DNA from: Micromussa lordhowensis
Lineage: Eukaryota > Cnidaria > Anthozoa > Scleractinia > Lobophylliidae
Assembly (NCBI GenBank): GCA_964020085.1
Contig: OZ026598.1
Location: 12,914,516-12,978,515, forward strand
DNA length: 64,000 nucleotides
Reading direction: 5' to 3'
Shown: positions 1-11,662 of the stretch, piece after piece
Layout of the letters: every line of letters starts with the position of its first letter
Numbering within the stretch: position 1 is the stretch's first letter
Translations under genes and position numbers: made by a program
Notes under the pieces: model-generated
What the model saw: the letters and a program-made list of their open reading frames with translations, nothing else
Told to the model about the DNA's origin: nothing
Database searches by the model: none

Positions 1-275
1 GACAGGCTTTGTACATAGGCGATTAGTGGTGAACTTGGTCGTTTTGTTGGACTCGTAGGAGTCGACGTATCGGACTCATTTTTCTGTGTCTGTTGGATCT
101 TCAAGGTGTTGTCACAGGGCGAAGTTCGTTGAAGCGGAGCTTGGTGTTGGCTGACCGACGCAGTTGCGAAGACATCTTTATTCTGACGAGTTTGACTCAT
201 AAAAGAACTTTGGGTTTGTGAGGAGACTGCACTTTGCGGAACCTTTGGTTTCTTGGATTTTGCTTGACGCGACAT
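1..275 (-). CDS. N-terminal coding stretch of an unrecognised Ser/Gln/Thr-rich protein, cut by the window edge
   Basis: Reading the minus strand from the ATG at 275-273 gives 91 codons without a stop, running off the left edge. The product begins MSRQAKSKKPKVPQ, is rich in Ser, Gln, Thr and Lys, and ends in a Pro/Ser segment (TSPTKRPSSPLIAYVQSL). I do not recognise the family. The start is supported by a TATA box and a CCAAT box about 95 and 130 bases upstream, an A/T-rich leader, and the lack of another upstream ATG in frame. The low-complexity start suggests a disordered N-terminus before a folded domain outside the window. It could be a host gene or a gene of a multicopy element. Whether the first exon ends inside this stretch cannot be decided, but no strong splice donor stands out. 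Confidence 0.55.
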   Translation of the reverse strand, partial: MSRQAKSKKPKVPQSAVSSQTQSSFMSQTRQNKDVFATASVSQHQAPLQRTSPCDNTLKIQQTQKNESDTSTPTSPTKRPSSPLIAYVQSL

Positions 276-364
276 GATTAAAAAAAAAAGAAAACAAAAA
301 ACACGATAGAGAGCTATGTTTTATGAACATTGAACAGAATAAGCACGTGTTAGAAAATTCTGTC

Positions 365-409
365 TTTTTATACCACCTACTCGGATCGAAATCGTCGCGT
401 TTTGATTGG
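365..409 (-). promoter_or_regulatory. TATA box plus CCAAT box upstream of the ATG at 275
   Basis: On the minus strand TATAAAAA lies at 372-365 and CCAAT at 409-405, about 33 bases further upstream. This spacing is typical of RNA polymerase II core promoters and would place the start of transcription near 340, giving a leader of roughly 65 bases. The same TATA-CCAAT arrangement is seen in front of the MULE gene at 52.6 kb. Confidence 0.5.
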
Positions 410-1160
410 ACAATTTTCTAGGCGTTCCTCTGAGGGAACAGGCATACTGAAGAGCTGTTGGATCCTGTGTCACAACCAGGGAATATATGACTGTTTTTGT
501 AGGTTTGATCCTGTCTGATCTGACAACCAGTGAACCTATATGACTGTTCTAGCAGGACAGCAGGACACCAGAAATTTGCTTGCAGAATTGAATTCAAGGC
601 TGTCTCTTTAGTAATGAGCATACAGTAAACAGAAAGCATTTCCTATTATTTTAACTAACTAGCCACGCAGTGCTGCGTTTCTAAACACATGTCGTGATTG
701 GTGGATTACGATCCGGTTTGTTTGTTTTGGTTTTTCACGTTAACGTAAATTTGGCTTCGCATGCTATTTTGGTAGGTGCAGTAGTAAATAATTTGTGCGT
801 TTTGGATGTTTATAATCAGTGAAAATTTTGCCCAAGCCTTAATGCATTTCTGAACTAAATAATATTTGAAAAATTGTGCCCCCAGACACGGTCTTTCGGG
901 CTTAGTGCCCAGTGGTTTTTAGGGTAGATATGGTAAAACAAAAAACAAACAAAAGGCAAGAACAGCTCATTAATGGCGTTTCAACAGTTGTTGCAAAATT
1001 AATGCAGATAAATTGAATAAGTGGCTGTCTTGTTTTTAATATGAACAAAGCGAAAGAGTAGTATGACTTTTATCATGGTCTTGGAGGGACAGTTTTTGTC
1101 CTGAAAGAGGAAGTTACTAAACACTTTTGCAAAGGTTTTTTTTTAGAAAAAAAAAAGAAA
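410..1160. other. No gene seen
   Basis: Only short chance reading frames are present. The stretch holds A/T-rich sequence and no splice-like or repeat structure that I can support. Confidence 0.5.
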
Positions 1161-1167
1161 TAGAGGA

Positions 1168-1476
1168 GCAGGGTTGGCACAGTAGTGAGAGCGCTCGCCT
1201 TCCACCAATGTGTCCCGGGTTCCATTCCCAGACCCGGCATCATATGTGGACTGAGTTTGTTGGTTCTCTACTCTGCTCCAGTTTTCCCCTCTCCTCAAAA
1301 ACCAACATTTAATTTAAATTGGTTTGATATATATGATTTATTTCATTTAATGATTTGATTTGATTTATTCGCTTTACAATCTCCCCAATTAGTAGAGCAC
1401 TCGTGCTCAGCTAGAATGAATTGAGACTTAAAGTTACTATTATCATTATCATTATTATATTATTATTATTATTAAG
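1168..1476 (+). mobile_element. tRNA-derived SINE
   Basis: A perfect RNA polymerase III A box (TGGCACAGTAG, 1175-1185) is followed 32 bases later by a B box (GGTTCCATTCC, 1218-1228, one base off consensus). The body then contains a C/T-rich segment (TTTTCCCCTCTCCTC), a TGATT-repeat stretch and a tail ending in repeated ATT. From memory this arrangement matches a SINE family abundant in corals; family membership is recall, the boxes are seen. The tail of ATT repeats suggests mobilisation by a CR1/L2-type LINE. The 3' limit is approximate. Confidence 0.7.
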
Positions 1477-1814
1477 GAATTTCTTAGCAATCCCCATCCC
1501 ATAAATAATGAATGGCTAACAAAATCCAAAGTTATTATTCCTTCTGGTTTCCACTGGAAAAAGCTTTTCTCAGTCAGAATCTCCACCCTGAAATAAATCT
1601 TAAGTTCTGTTCAGTAAGTTCTCTTTCCAATATCAATACATTATGAAACAGGGAGAGGACAGGAGCAATAAAAATAAAATACCAAGAAAGGGATCGTGTG
1701 TTGATGTAACATCAAATTCTTGTAACTATTGTTAGAAGACATGTATGGCAGTGAGAAGTCAGAATTAACATTGGATATTGGGAGTGAAAGGGTATTCTCA
1801 TCCCAAGAGGCTGT

Positions 1815-3095
1815 GATAATAAATAATAACAATCTTTTATTAGGAGGCTCCATCACTAAAAGTGGTTTACATAGAGGTCCTAATATTAGATATATATTAC
1901 GTTAGAATACAATTAAAATCTAGTAATATAAAGCAAAGTCGGAATATATAAAATATTTACAGCAATATTCACAGTATATGCACTGCAAAAAAAACAAATT
2001 AAAATTAAAAAGTTAAAAAATTAAAAATTAGAAACAAAATAATAAAAATTAAATTAAATTATAAAAGGTAGAAAAAAGACACTTCTTAAAAACTGGCAAA
2101 CTTGCTGATTTTCTTATAGTTTGCTTTAACTCATTAAAGTCTTTAAAACAGTGATACCGCGAACGATGTTTTCCCCAATTGTGTTTGATTTTGGGGAGCG
2201 TTATAGTATCTTTGTTGCGAGTATTGTAGGAGTGCATGTCACTCTTTCTTACAATGTCCAAAGAATGTTCTAATTGTCCATTAATACATTTGTATGCATA
2301 TATACATCGATGACATTTCCTACGTTCTTCGAGATTCATCCATCTTAGGACTGTTAAAGCATTGGTTGATGAGGAGTGAAGTGGTCTGTCTAATATCAAC
2401 TTAGCTGCTTTGTTTTGCAGAATTTGCAGTTCCTTCATTAAAGAGACATTGTCCTTGTCACCCCAGACTAAATCCACATAATCAAAAATAGGTAGCACTA
2501 AGCTGTTATAAAAAAGTAGCCTGGCATTGTAAGGTAAATAGTACTTAATTCTACGTAAAAGACCAAGATTCTTATTAATCTTAAATGAAATATACTCAAC
2601 ATGGTCGGACCATGTAAAAGTTGAGGACAACATTACTCCCAAATATTTAAAACTAGATACAGAATTTATATCAGTGTCAAAAATAGACACTGAGAGAGAG
2701 GAAATACCAATAAGTTTCCTATTACTGCCTATGATCATGGATTTCGTCTTAGTAAGATTCAAAGTCAGTTTGTTTCCATGTAGCCAATGGGCGACTCTCA
2801 AGAGATCATCATTCAGTGCCTCTTCTAACAGGTGTGGCTCCTTAGCAAAGTAGTACAGGACTGTGTCATCAGCATAGAAAGTCACCTCACAATTCGTTAT
2901 AGCCAGAGGAAGATCATTAATATAAACCAGGAAGAGAAGTGGTGCCAAAATACTCCCCTGTGGCACCCCAAAGGTGATGCTTTTAGTTAGCACCATGAAT
3001 TTTACCCTGTGGTCAGTCTCAAACCAGAAGGCTGTAGTTCTCATACTGATGTTCATAACTGATTGGCTGAGAATACAAATGAATACTCTGTGCAT
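1815..3095 (-). mobile_element. 5'-truncated CR1/L2-group non-LTR retrotransposon
   Basis: The element holds the C-terminal part of a reverse transcriptase (2049-3095) and a 3' untranslated region. On the minus strand that region ends in an AT-rich tail, ATTGTTATTATTTATT, near 1815-1830. The tail of ATT units is typical of the CR1/L2/jockey group. The 5' end is truncated within the reverse transcriptase, near 3060-3100. I could not find a convincing direct target-site duplication. Confidence 0.7.
2049..3095 (-). pseudogene. Reverse transcriptase C-terminal fragment (CR1/L2 group)
   Basis: The 348-residue frame has GVPQGSILAPLLFLVYINDL (reverse transcriptase motif B'), then FYADDT, the catalytic aspartate pair of motif C, then the thumb region and the usual Tyr/Trp-rich C-terminal end (FKYLGV, DLVWG, HSYNTRNK). 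The endonuclease and the first half of the reverse transcriptase (motif A) are missing, so it cannot work alone. The remaining frame is open to its stop, which suggests a fairly young copy. The listed ATG is only the first Met in the open frame; residues before about position 20 may belong to flanking sequence. The clade (CR1 versus L2 or Daphne) is inferred from motif flavour only. Confidence 0.75.
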
Positions 3096-3105
3096 GCTTA
3101 AGAAA

Positions 3106-3203
3106 TCAGGTCAGGCCAGAGGCCCCGATTCTTAGTGCTGACTGAATGGACTGCAGCCTCTTGGTATGAGGAGAGTTGAAGGGTTTACTTAATGCAATAA
3201 ATT
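3106..3203 (-). other. Possible terminal exon of a host gene
   Basis: On the minus strand an acceptor (ACTGCACAG at about 3204) is followed by an open stretch of 31 codons with a protein-like composition (ALSKPFNSPHTKRLQSIQSA) ending in TGA at 3108-3106. No donor is present, so it would be a last exon. It lies just upstream of the LINE truncation point. It may belong with the minus-strand exons at 18.3 and 20.4 kb, but that is a guess. Confidence 0.25.
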
Positions 3204-5539
3204 CTGTGCAGTAATGCGTTTGCTTTGATTTTGGTGATGGCTTCTGGTACAGATACATGTAGCATTTTTTAACTAATTAAGTTATTTTCATGATGGAGGC
3301 AGTGAATTGGTTGTGTTTTATTATGCACTTACACACTTTACAAAATAGTTGGTGTTATTTTTCATGAACATAACAATGACAAAAAAAAATGGAAAACTTT
3401 ATCTTTATGTAGTTATGTGTCATTGCATTATTCTAGCACATATGTGCTAACTGGGGTAACTTATTTCAATCTGGAAAGAGACATTAAAAGATCATAACTC
3501 TTGTTAAGAAGGAAGTAGGAATATATCACATGGCAATACAAGTTGTCCACAATTTATATCTCTGTGGAGTGTTTATCTTGTTCATTTTCTTGTTGTATCC
3601 TTGTGAGTCAGTTCTGCAACAAGACAAGACTACAAATTAATAAGTCATATACATGTAGTGAGTGATTCAAACACTGCTAACTGAGCTACATGTAGATTAC
3701 AGAGTTAGCATGAGGGACCTGTCCCAAAGCATACATGTACGATCATTTAAGTACATGTATGTTAAGTTGCTCTTACTGTTGGTTATGCAATAGTGGAGCT
3801 GCAGAAAAATTACTTACCAAGTATGCTGCATGGAATATTTGTGCCCCAAGGGGTCACAAGGACTCAAGAGAGAGAGTCCTGATTTGAAGAGTTTTAGCTA
3901 CATACATACAGTACATACATGTTGTGTTCACTTAACATAGCATTCCTGAAAAGGGCTTTTCAGCATGAATATCAAAAGGTTAATACTTATGGACAATTAT
4001 ACATGAGTGGTGTCAAGAATCCCGACTTTTGAAAAGAGGTTGCGGACATTGCAGTTCTTGAAGTTAAGTAAAAATACTTTGAGATGGTTCTTAAAAGCCA
4101 AATCATTAAACCACAAGACCATATGTCCTTCTGGATGTGCTCTAGTTTCACGCAACAAACATTTTGATTGTGACAGCAGCTTTCAAGTGGGCTGTAAACA
4201 ATTGTGAATTTCAACAGTAGAGGAGGTTCTGCCATTCTGATAAACATAGACAATTCTACGAGTTGTTAAACCCTTTTTCATTTCCCAATACTTTCAAGAG
4301 TGTTTTTCACAGCTAGTTGGTCCATTGATAAAGTGAGGAACAACACTGGAAGTAGAAAAAATGTTTCAAAACTGGATCTTTTTGTTTTCCCTTGTCTAGG
4401 CCAATGACAAGTAGTTGTGCCAACTCTCTAAAGAAACCTTGAATTGACCAAAACTGCTAGTGTTTTTTTTTTATTCTCTGGAAAAGAAGATACTATTCTG
4501 GTGACCAACATAAGTTTCCAGGCTCAGAATGCCAAAAGCAGGCTCAAGTGCAGATTATACTTGATGTAAAAAGCATGTTTTGTCCCCCAAACTGAGCTGT
4601 GCGATTTCAGGAGTTTTACATGAATTGCATATTGGTTTCATTCATAATAACATAAAATATTTGTTTATCTTACCTTATATGACTGAGAGCCATACAGAAA
4701 AGCTGATTAGTTGTCTATACTTGGCAATGATTCACACAGCAAAACATTTGACACTGGTTGCAATGCCTGTGACAATAAAGTTCAAGCTCTAGTGCCCTTG
4801 CAAAACTGTGAATGTAAGTTCAAATGAAATAAGCTTAATTTTAGGTCACACAACTTGCAACAGTTCATACAAACCCCCTGATACTTCACAGGAATTCTGA
4901 ATAAATACTAATTCACTGAATATGGTGGTTGTTTTTTTATGCTGTGTCTGTGACAGTGTTTTTTGCTCTATATCTCTAATATATCATAAATCAGTCAACT
5001 GGAAAAATTGAGTACAGCCCAGTTAACATGTCAGTAGGCACAGACATGTTCATTTGGAAAACTTGAGAACTCCTTTTTATCCAATGTCTAGACGCTAAAT
5101 TAAAGTTTCATTAAAATTGAGTCTGAATGCATGTATTATGTCTGCAATGGTGGAACCCCTTTATACAACACTGAACAAATAACAAATAATATAGGAAACT
5201 AGAAAAACTTTAACAAATATCGTTAAAAACTTATTTTAGATCACACAATAATTCATTGATGCATACATAGAGTGAACTATACCCAGTTGATGGTTTTTAT
5301 TATATTACTGTTTTACAAATCTGTTCCCTTAATTAGTTACAGCAACATCAGAAAACTAACAGGTTGTGGAGAAGGCAAAAGGAAACATCTCGTGCAAACT
5401 AAAGCTTAAATTATTTTTGATAAAGTTACTTTTTACTTAGTCTTTCTATAGCATATGAACCCTCAAGTTGATTGAAAGACCACATTACATGTAGTTGTCA
5501 TTGCATTTTACACAGCTGCCAATCAAAAGTGTAATGGTC
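3204..5539. other. No gene seen
   Basis: AT-rich sequence with only short frames of low-complexity composition. No tRNA boxes, tandem repeats or inverted repeats that I can support. Confidence 0.5.
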
Positions 5540-5555
5540 ATGTTACATTTAAATT
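5540..5555 (+). repeat. Left target-site duplication of the L1/Tx1-like LINE
   Basis: ATGTTACATTTAAATT occurs here and again at 8841-8856, directly bordering the truncated element and its A-rich tail. Confidence 0.9.
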
Positions 5556-8500
5556 CAAAGAAGTTTCTGATCCGAGGCTTTTCTGGGATCTGATGAAGTA
5601 TAGAATTCGCCAAGAAAGTATTTCTTACAGTAAACTAAAAGCCAAAGAGCGACGGTCAAAAATGGCAGCATTAGAGTCTAAGCTCAACGACTGTCAAAAA
5701 AGGTGTGATCATGATCCTTCCCCAGAAAATATGAACACGTTTGAGGTTTTGAAGACAGAGTTTGAGCTCCAAAATGACTACATCACCCAAGGGGCGATAA
5801 TTCGAACCCGAGCCACCTGGTACGAGCAAGGAGAAAAAAGCAACAAATATTTTTTGAATTTAGAAAATTCCAGAGGTAAGAAAAGTTCAATTCAGAAGAT
5901 ATTTATGGAAGATGAATCCTCAACATCAAATCCTCAAGTGATTATGAAAGAACTTCGTTCCTTCTATTCGAATCTTTATAAAAAAGGTGTAAATGAGAAT
6001 AGTGAAATTTTGACAGATTTATTTATAAGAGATTTACATCTTCCGAAATTGACCTCGGATCAAAGGGAAAGATGTGATGAAAAATTATCGGTAGGAGAAT
6101 GTTTTAACACTTTAAAAACATTTCAAAAGAATAAAACTCCAGGGAATGACGGGCTTATGGTGGAATTTTGTTTAGTGTTTTGGCCAATAGTAGGCAAGCA
6201 TTTGATTGATTGCTTTAATTATGCACATGATCATGGCGAGCTCTCCAATTCTCAAAAACAAGCAGTAATTACTTTGCTGAAAAAGAAAGGCAAGGACAAA
6301 AGGTTAATAAAAAATTGGCGTCCAATTTCACTAATCAATGTGGACGCTAAAATAGCTTCTAAAACTTTAGCCAAATGTTTGGAACTAATCTTACCTGAGT
6401 TAATTCAGTGCAGTCAAAATGCGTATGTAAAAGGAAGGTCAATTTTTGACGCTGTAAGAACTATTGATGATATTTTGGAATACACCAGACATATGAAAAG
6501 GTCAGGCATTCTTGTTGCTATTGACTTTGAAAAAGCGTTTGACTCTGTTGACCATACTTATCTTTTTAAAGTTCTCAACGCATTCAATTTTGGGCCATCT
6601 TTCATTCAATGGATACGTACTTTGTATTCAAATATATCAAGTTGTATTATCAACAATGGTTTTACATCAGATTATTTTGCAGTTGGTAGAGGTGTGAGGC
6701 AAGGAGATCCGCTCTCACCTGTTCTTTTCATATTAGGATTAGAAATTTTGGCGTGCAGTATTCGAGAAAATAAAAACATTCAGGGTATTCAAATTGGCAA
6801 TTCTGAGGTTAAAGTGACACTTTTTGCAGATGATATGACTTGCTTTCTCCGTAACAGATCCTCGTATGTTTCTTTGCAAGATTGCCTTGGTAAATTCTCA
6901 GAATGTTCTGGTCTCAAAGTAAATGAGGAGAAGACTGAACTGTTTAGGCTAGGCACGTGGGATCCGGAGTACGAGAGGTTCCCTTGTGAATTTAAACCTT
7001 CTATTAAAATTCTGGGAGTGCTTTTTGATTACAATAACGTAAGGAGAAAGAAAGCCAACTTCGATTCTGTCCTGAAATCGATCAAAAAGGTACTGAATAT
7101 GTGGAAATGGAGGGGCCTGACGCTCATTGGTAGAATTCAAATAGTGAAATCATTTGCCATACCGAAAATTATGTCCAAGGCATCTTTAATTCCAGTGTCC
7201 AGCGAACTCATTAAAGAAGTTAATAAAGAACTTTATTCGTTTATTTTGAAAGGCAAGGACAAGGTTAAACGTTCAGCTTTAATAAATGATATTGAAGATG
7301 GCGGATTGAAAATGCTAGATCTTGAATCTATGATCTCTGCTCAAAGAGTCATGTGTGTAAATAAATATGTTGAAAATTATTAAAGTCCCTGGAAGTATGT
7401 TTTGGATTTTTATCTCATGAAAGTGGGTGGAAAATTTTTGTTTCAATGCAACTTTGAATATCGGACATTATCCATTACTCTTCCTATTTTCTACAGAGAG
7501 TGTTTACAAGCCTGGTCTTCAATGACGAATTCCGACTCGTCATCGTATGAAGGGATAATGAATCAAATTATTTGGAACAACAAGTATATTTTAAGCGAGG
7601 GGAAATCTATTTTTCAGTTGGCTTTCTATAATCTAGGAATTCTTAAGGTTGGTGACCTGGTTTCTAAGGAAGGTGTTTTTCTTAAAAGTGACAAAATTCT
7701 GAATTCCTTTTTTTCCCCTTGTTACTCCTTTTCCCTAATGGGTGTTTTTGATGCTATCCCAAAGGAATGGCGTTCTATAATTAAAACAAACCCATTTTGT
7801 GCTCCCTCTCCCATGGATCAAACTTACTTTGAATTAAAAATTGCGGGTAAAGTGATTGACCTTTCCAATGTTACATCGAAGTTGGTCTACAACGAATTCC
7901 GTTCATTGAAGCAAACTCCTGCTACGGCGAAAGCTAAAATTATGAACAAGTACCCTTATCTTGCCATAGACTGGAAAAAGTTGTATTCTTTAGCTTTTGA
8001 AACTACGTTGGACACCAAACTAAGAGAATTTCAATATAAAATTTTAAACATGATTATTTTCACTAACAAAAAACTTCACCGGTTCAATTTGGTGGATTCC
8101 CCTTTATGTGCCTTTTGCAATGCAGAGGAAGAATCCCTGGAGCATTTATTATATTTCTGTAAGTCATCGAGTTTCTTTTGGAAAGAACTGTTATCTTGGA
8201 TAGCAGTGGATGCCAATATTGTACTAAACGCTTCACTTTTGGATATTCTTTTTGGGAAATTTGACCTTGAGAAAGATTTTCTATTAGTGAATCATATTTT
8301 CTTGCTTGCTAAATACTTCATTTATAAGTGTAAGCTTCATAAAGTTATCCCATCGCTTTTAGTTTTCAAAGCTAAGTTAAAAGCAACTTATAAAGTAGAA
8401 TTATATATTGCAAAAGAAAAGGGTATTTTACAAAACCATTACAAAAAGTGGGAAAACTTTCTTTCTTGGCTGTCTTGATGCCTTGCATAAAGATGTAGAC

Positions 8501-8840
8501 GTACAATTTTTCTTTGTTTTGAGCCTTTCTGTTTATTTCTGTATTTTTTTCATATTAGTCACACCGTTACACACTAGTAACAATACAAAATTCAAGTTTT
8601 GTATCTTGAATGTTGTAATCGGCTCGACCCAAAGTACCTAATTTTATTAATGTTAGGCAGTAAACGGATGTTAAGTGTAGTTTTGCAAATGTACGTAAGT
8701 GCAAGTAGTTTAGGTAGTTTGTTATTTTATTTTTTTTTTTTTCTGTACTGTATTTTTTTCTTTTTCTCTATTGCTATTGTAACATTATGTTTTCGTAAAT
8801 GACAAAATGTAATTTAAAAAAAAAAAATTAAAAAAAAAAA
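5556..8840 (+). mobile_element. 5'-truncated L1/Tx1-like LINE with 16-bp target-site duplication
   Basis: A 3,285-bp insertion is bordered by perfect 16-bp direct repeats (5540-5555 and 8841-8856) and ends in an A-rich tail interrupted by TT (about 8814-8840). The sequence begins in frame inside ORF2, downstream of the endonuclease, so the copy is 5'-truncated as is usual for target-primed reverse transcription. The perfect duplication and a single stop codon in nearly 3 kb point to a recent insertion. Confidence 0.92.
5557..8478 (+). pseudogene. ORF2 fragment: reverse transcriptase and zinc-knuckle C-terminus, one nonsense codon
   Basis: One reading frame runs from 5557 to the stop at 8478, broken only by a TAA at 7381-7383. 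The reverse transcriptase core is complete. It has NWRPISLINVD, motif A (AIDFEKAFDSVDH), motif B' (GRGVRQGDPLSPVLF) and motif C with FADDM. The C-terminal part carries CAFCNAEEESLEHLLYFC, a zinc-binding module of the kind found downstream of the reverse transcriptase in L1/Tx1-like and plant L1 elements. The endonuclease is absent through 5' truncation. The stop falls after YVENY, and the frame resumes at once with the conserved SPWKYVLDFYLM segment, so a single substitution is the simplest explanation. The first ATG at 5593 is not a native start. Confidence 0.88.
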
Positions 8841-8856
8841 ATGTTACATTTAAATT
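8841..8856 (+). repeat. Right target-site duplication of the L1/Tx1-like LINE
   Basis: Second copy of the 16-mer at 5540-5555. The first A could also belong to the poly(A) tail, so the duplication is 15 or 16 bp. Confidence 0.9.
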
Positions 8857-9514
8857 GGAAGCAAACTAAATATATTGACCTCCACTAATCACAATAATAA
8901 TTATTCATAAATGTATCGCTTTGAATCCTCTAGAATATCAAAAGCAGCAATGCTGTTATCTGATGTTTAAGTACACATTTGTAGCCATAGTGTTGGTACG
9001 TTGTACTGTGACTGTTAGTGGAAATCATGAAATGCATCATATATTTGTTAATTAATGTATAGTATTTATTTAACACTGTCTTATGAAAAATTCTGAAGAA
9101 CATTAAACATCAGGGCATTGATGATGATTTGATCTAGCAAACCTCTAGCTGATACTGAACAAAAGTAGGGCTTTCCACAATCTGTGTAATTAAAATGTGT
9201 CCATCGCTGTATTTACATATGGTATTTTCATTTAACCTTTGTTCAGGTAGTTAATGTTAAATTATCACTAAGAATCATAACAATAGCATTACAAGTAAGA
9301 ATTTATCTTAGGTTGTCAACAAATTGTTGTACAGTACACACTGTATGTGTCTGTGCTTAGTAACAAAAGTTGTTTTCTGTGTGATTTAAACCTGTAGTTG
9401 CTACATGTAAATACATTTAGTAGTGACTGTATCGTTTTAAATGACTCATATGATGCATTACTGTTGTACACTGGAAAAATTAACTGGCACTGAAGATACA
9501 TATCAGTAATATAT
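8857..9514. other. Probable 3' flank of the Helentron
   Basis: No gene is seen. On the minus strand this is the sequence after the endonuclease stop. The 3' terminus of the Helentron should lie here or beyond the LINE insertion, but I could not identify its short terminal hairpin. Confidence 0.4.
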
Positions 9515-9985
9515 TCAGTCAGCCTTAAGGGAAATAAAGATAGGCTTATGATCACTGTAGTAGGCCTCTAGGGTACCCGCACATTGCACAAGTTGTGGTA
9601 CATTGGTATAAATGTGATCTATTAGTGTTCGATAGTCAGTAGTATACTGGTTAATCAACTGTGTGTATCCTCTGTCTGTTATCAGATATTTGTTGAGAGC
9701 CCTTTTTTCGGTAGTATCCTGCATTAGATTAACATTGAAATCCCCAAGCAGGACAGTAGGAACAGTAGCTTCTGTCAGTACTGAGTTATGCAGATGAGTA
9801 AGGGCATCAATTAACTCTGAAATTGTAGTATTAGTTTTTGAGCGGTAGATACCATCAACATGAATATTTGGAATTGGATGGTTTAGAACCATAACAGTAA
9901 TTTCTACACTTTTTAAGTTGAACCTCTTTGGAATTTCAATACCATTCAAATCATTCTTAATGTATATACAGCAGTTCCATAGCAA
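9515..9985 (-). pseudogene. Helentron endonuclease, C-terminal part
   Basis: Contains the remaining endonuclease motifs in order: DGIYRSKTN, LLGDFNVNLM (GDFN metal/active-site motif), LIDHIYTN and YYSDHKPIFISL (SDH catalytic His). It ends at TGA near 9515. The motif flavour is that of CR1/L2-group LINE endonucleases, in line with the published idea that Helentrons took this domain from such a retrotransposon. Confidence 0.85.
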
Positions 9986-10473
9986 TTTCTTATGCGAGAC
10001 TGATTGAAGTCATTTCTATAAAGTGTAAATCCACTAAGGCTATATGTATCATCCCTATCAGACAAGCAAAGCTTTGTTTCAACAAAAATGTTCACATCAG
10101 CTTTCTGAATGTTGTAATCACTTCGTACATCATCTATGTGTAGGTGGAGAGATCTAACATTCTGAAACAAAATTACCTTTGTTTGGGGTGAATCCACAGT
10201 CTGCATTAGTGCTAATGGCACAAGGCTCCTTTCCGTTCTCAATCTGATCATTTCCTTTTTAACTTTCTCACTAACCTTTATTTTGTTTTCATTTAACATT
10301 AGAACATGTAGTGCAGAACTGTTTCTTACTCGGCTCAAGCCAACATAATGCATGTGCTCCCTTGTGGATGCTGGAAAGTTAACAACTGCTTCATCTAATG
10401 TGTCACCTTGACAACGGTGAATAGTCTTAGCAGCAGCAGACCTAAGTGGAAATTGTCGCCAAAGAACTTGCAC
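9946..10473 (-). pseudogene. Helentron helicase C-terminus and start of AP-type endonuclease
   Basis: The frame has AAAKTIHRCQGDTLDEAVV (helicase motif V) and YVGLSRVRN (motif VI), then a short linker and the beginning of an endonuclease/exonuclease/phosphatase domain: LFQNVRSLHLHIDDV and VNIFVETKLCLSDRD, in which the Glu of ETKL is a metal ligand. It breaks at GTAVYTLRMI. Two inserted bases in TATACATTAAG would account for the shift into the last block. The join of helicase and endonuclease in one frame confirms that this is a Helentron and not a simple Helitron beside a LINE. Confidence 0.85.
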
Positions 10474-10474
10474 T

Positions 10475-11662
10475 TTATTTTTTTTTATTGATTTGGAATT
10501 GTCTTGTTACTTCTAAGACTGGTGTCCAGCTTTTATTTATGTTTGTTCTGTACAAATGTGCATTTTCCCTACGCTGTTTTCTCCCTATATCAGGATGTGG
10601 AAAAGATACCCAAATAATACTTGGTCTGGTGGAATTTTGCACTCTGTAGTCAATATTCTCTATTACACACTCTGCACCATTAGTGAGTCCATCAGTCACA
10701 TCAATATTAGTTGTCAGATCATATTTTGCTTTTGTTGCTACTGACACTAGTGAATGTAAACCCAATGTCTTAGTTGGATCATCTGGGATTTTGTTTTTCA
10801 TTTGTTTCTTAAGATCATCAGAAATGTCCCCAACTATAATGTCTACAGCCTTGATCTGAGCTTTATCAGTTTTTGAGATTGTATACAGAGCATAATTGTG
10901 AGCATCTACCGATGCATTAGTTGTAAATAAATGTGTCATGTTCATAGGATAAGTATCTTCTTCAGGCCCTATATTCAGAAGTCTTTGCTTTAAAATAGCT
11001 ATATCTTCTTCAGAGTGCTTTCCCTCTCTCAAGCGATTGAGTAGTTCAGCAAATTCTTTGTCATCTTTCTGTCGCATTATTTCTGTCAGTTCAAACACGG
11101 TGAAGTACTCTGTCCAAATGTTACTTGCCAGAACATTGTAGCTCATTTGACAATTTTCAAAGATCCACTTATCAAAAACTGGTTTTAACTGGAAAAGATC
11201 TCCAACTGTTATCAAGCTTACTCCACCAAATGGCTCTTTATTTCCCATTATTTGTTGTAATCTTAAATTCAAAAAGTTGAACATGCCACTTCGTACCATA
11301 GAGATCTCATCAATGAATATAACCTTTAGCTTCTTTATTTGTGTTCTAATGGTGTTTAATCTATCGCTGTCCAGTGCACAGTACTCAAAACCTCTATTGG
11401 CAGGTATCTTAAAAGCAGCATGTAATGTATTGCCTTTTATATTGAATGCTGCTTTCCCAGTGGGAGCTGTTTTTACAACTTTGACATCATCTGGATTTTC
11501 TCCTGCAACACTATTCAGATATCTTATCAGTGCTTCAAATAACCCATTGGTTACCGTACTTTTGCCAACTCCAGCACCTCCACTTAAGAACAATCTTAGA
11601 GGGTCATCTTTAGTTTTAATTGAATGCAAGACATGATAAAAAAAACTGCCTTTGTTTTTCAT
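10475..11662 (-). pseudogene. Helentron PIF1-like helicase, motifs I to IV
   Basis: The 395-residue frame has Walker A LSGGAGVGKST (27-36), motif Ia TAPTGKAAFNIKGNTLH, Walker B VIFIDEISMV, motif III GDLFQLKPV and further SF1 motifs (LTEIMRQ). This is a 5'-to-3' DNA helicase of the PIF1/RecD type fused to Rep in all Helitrons. The frame stops in an A-rich run (INKKK) and motifs V and VI follow in another frame. All catalytic residues visible here are kept. Confidence 0.88.

Noticed and set aside
1641..1815. Protein-like minus-strand stretch (ASWDENTLSLPISNVNSDFS)
   Set aside because: Possible exon after an acceptor-like TATCACAG, but no good donor, no partner exon and it directly borders the LINE tail.
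7402..8478. Separate 358-residue protein after the reverse transcriptase
   Set aside because: It is in the same frame as 5557-7380 and separated only by one TAA, so it is the C-terminal half of the same ORF2.
8408..8802. Two small frames at the LINE 3' end
   Set aside because: They overlap the ORF2 end and the T-rich 3' untranslated region; composition is hydrophobic only because of poly(T).
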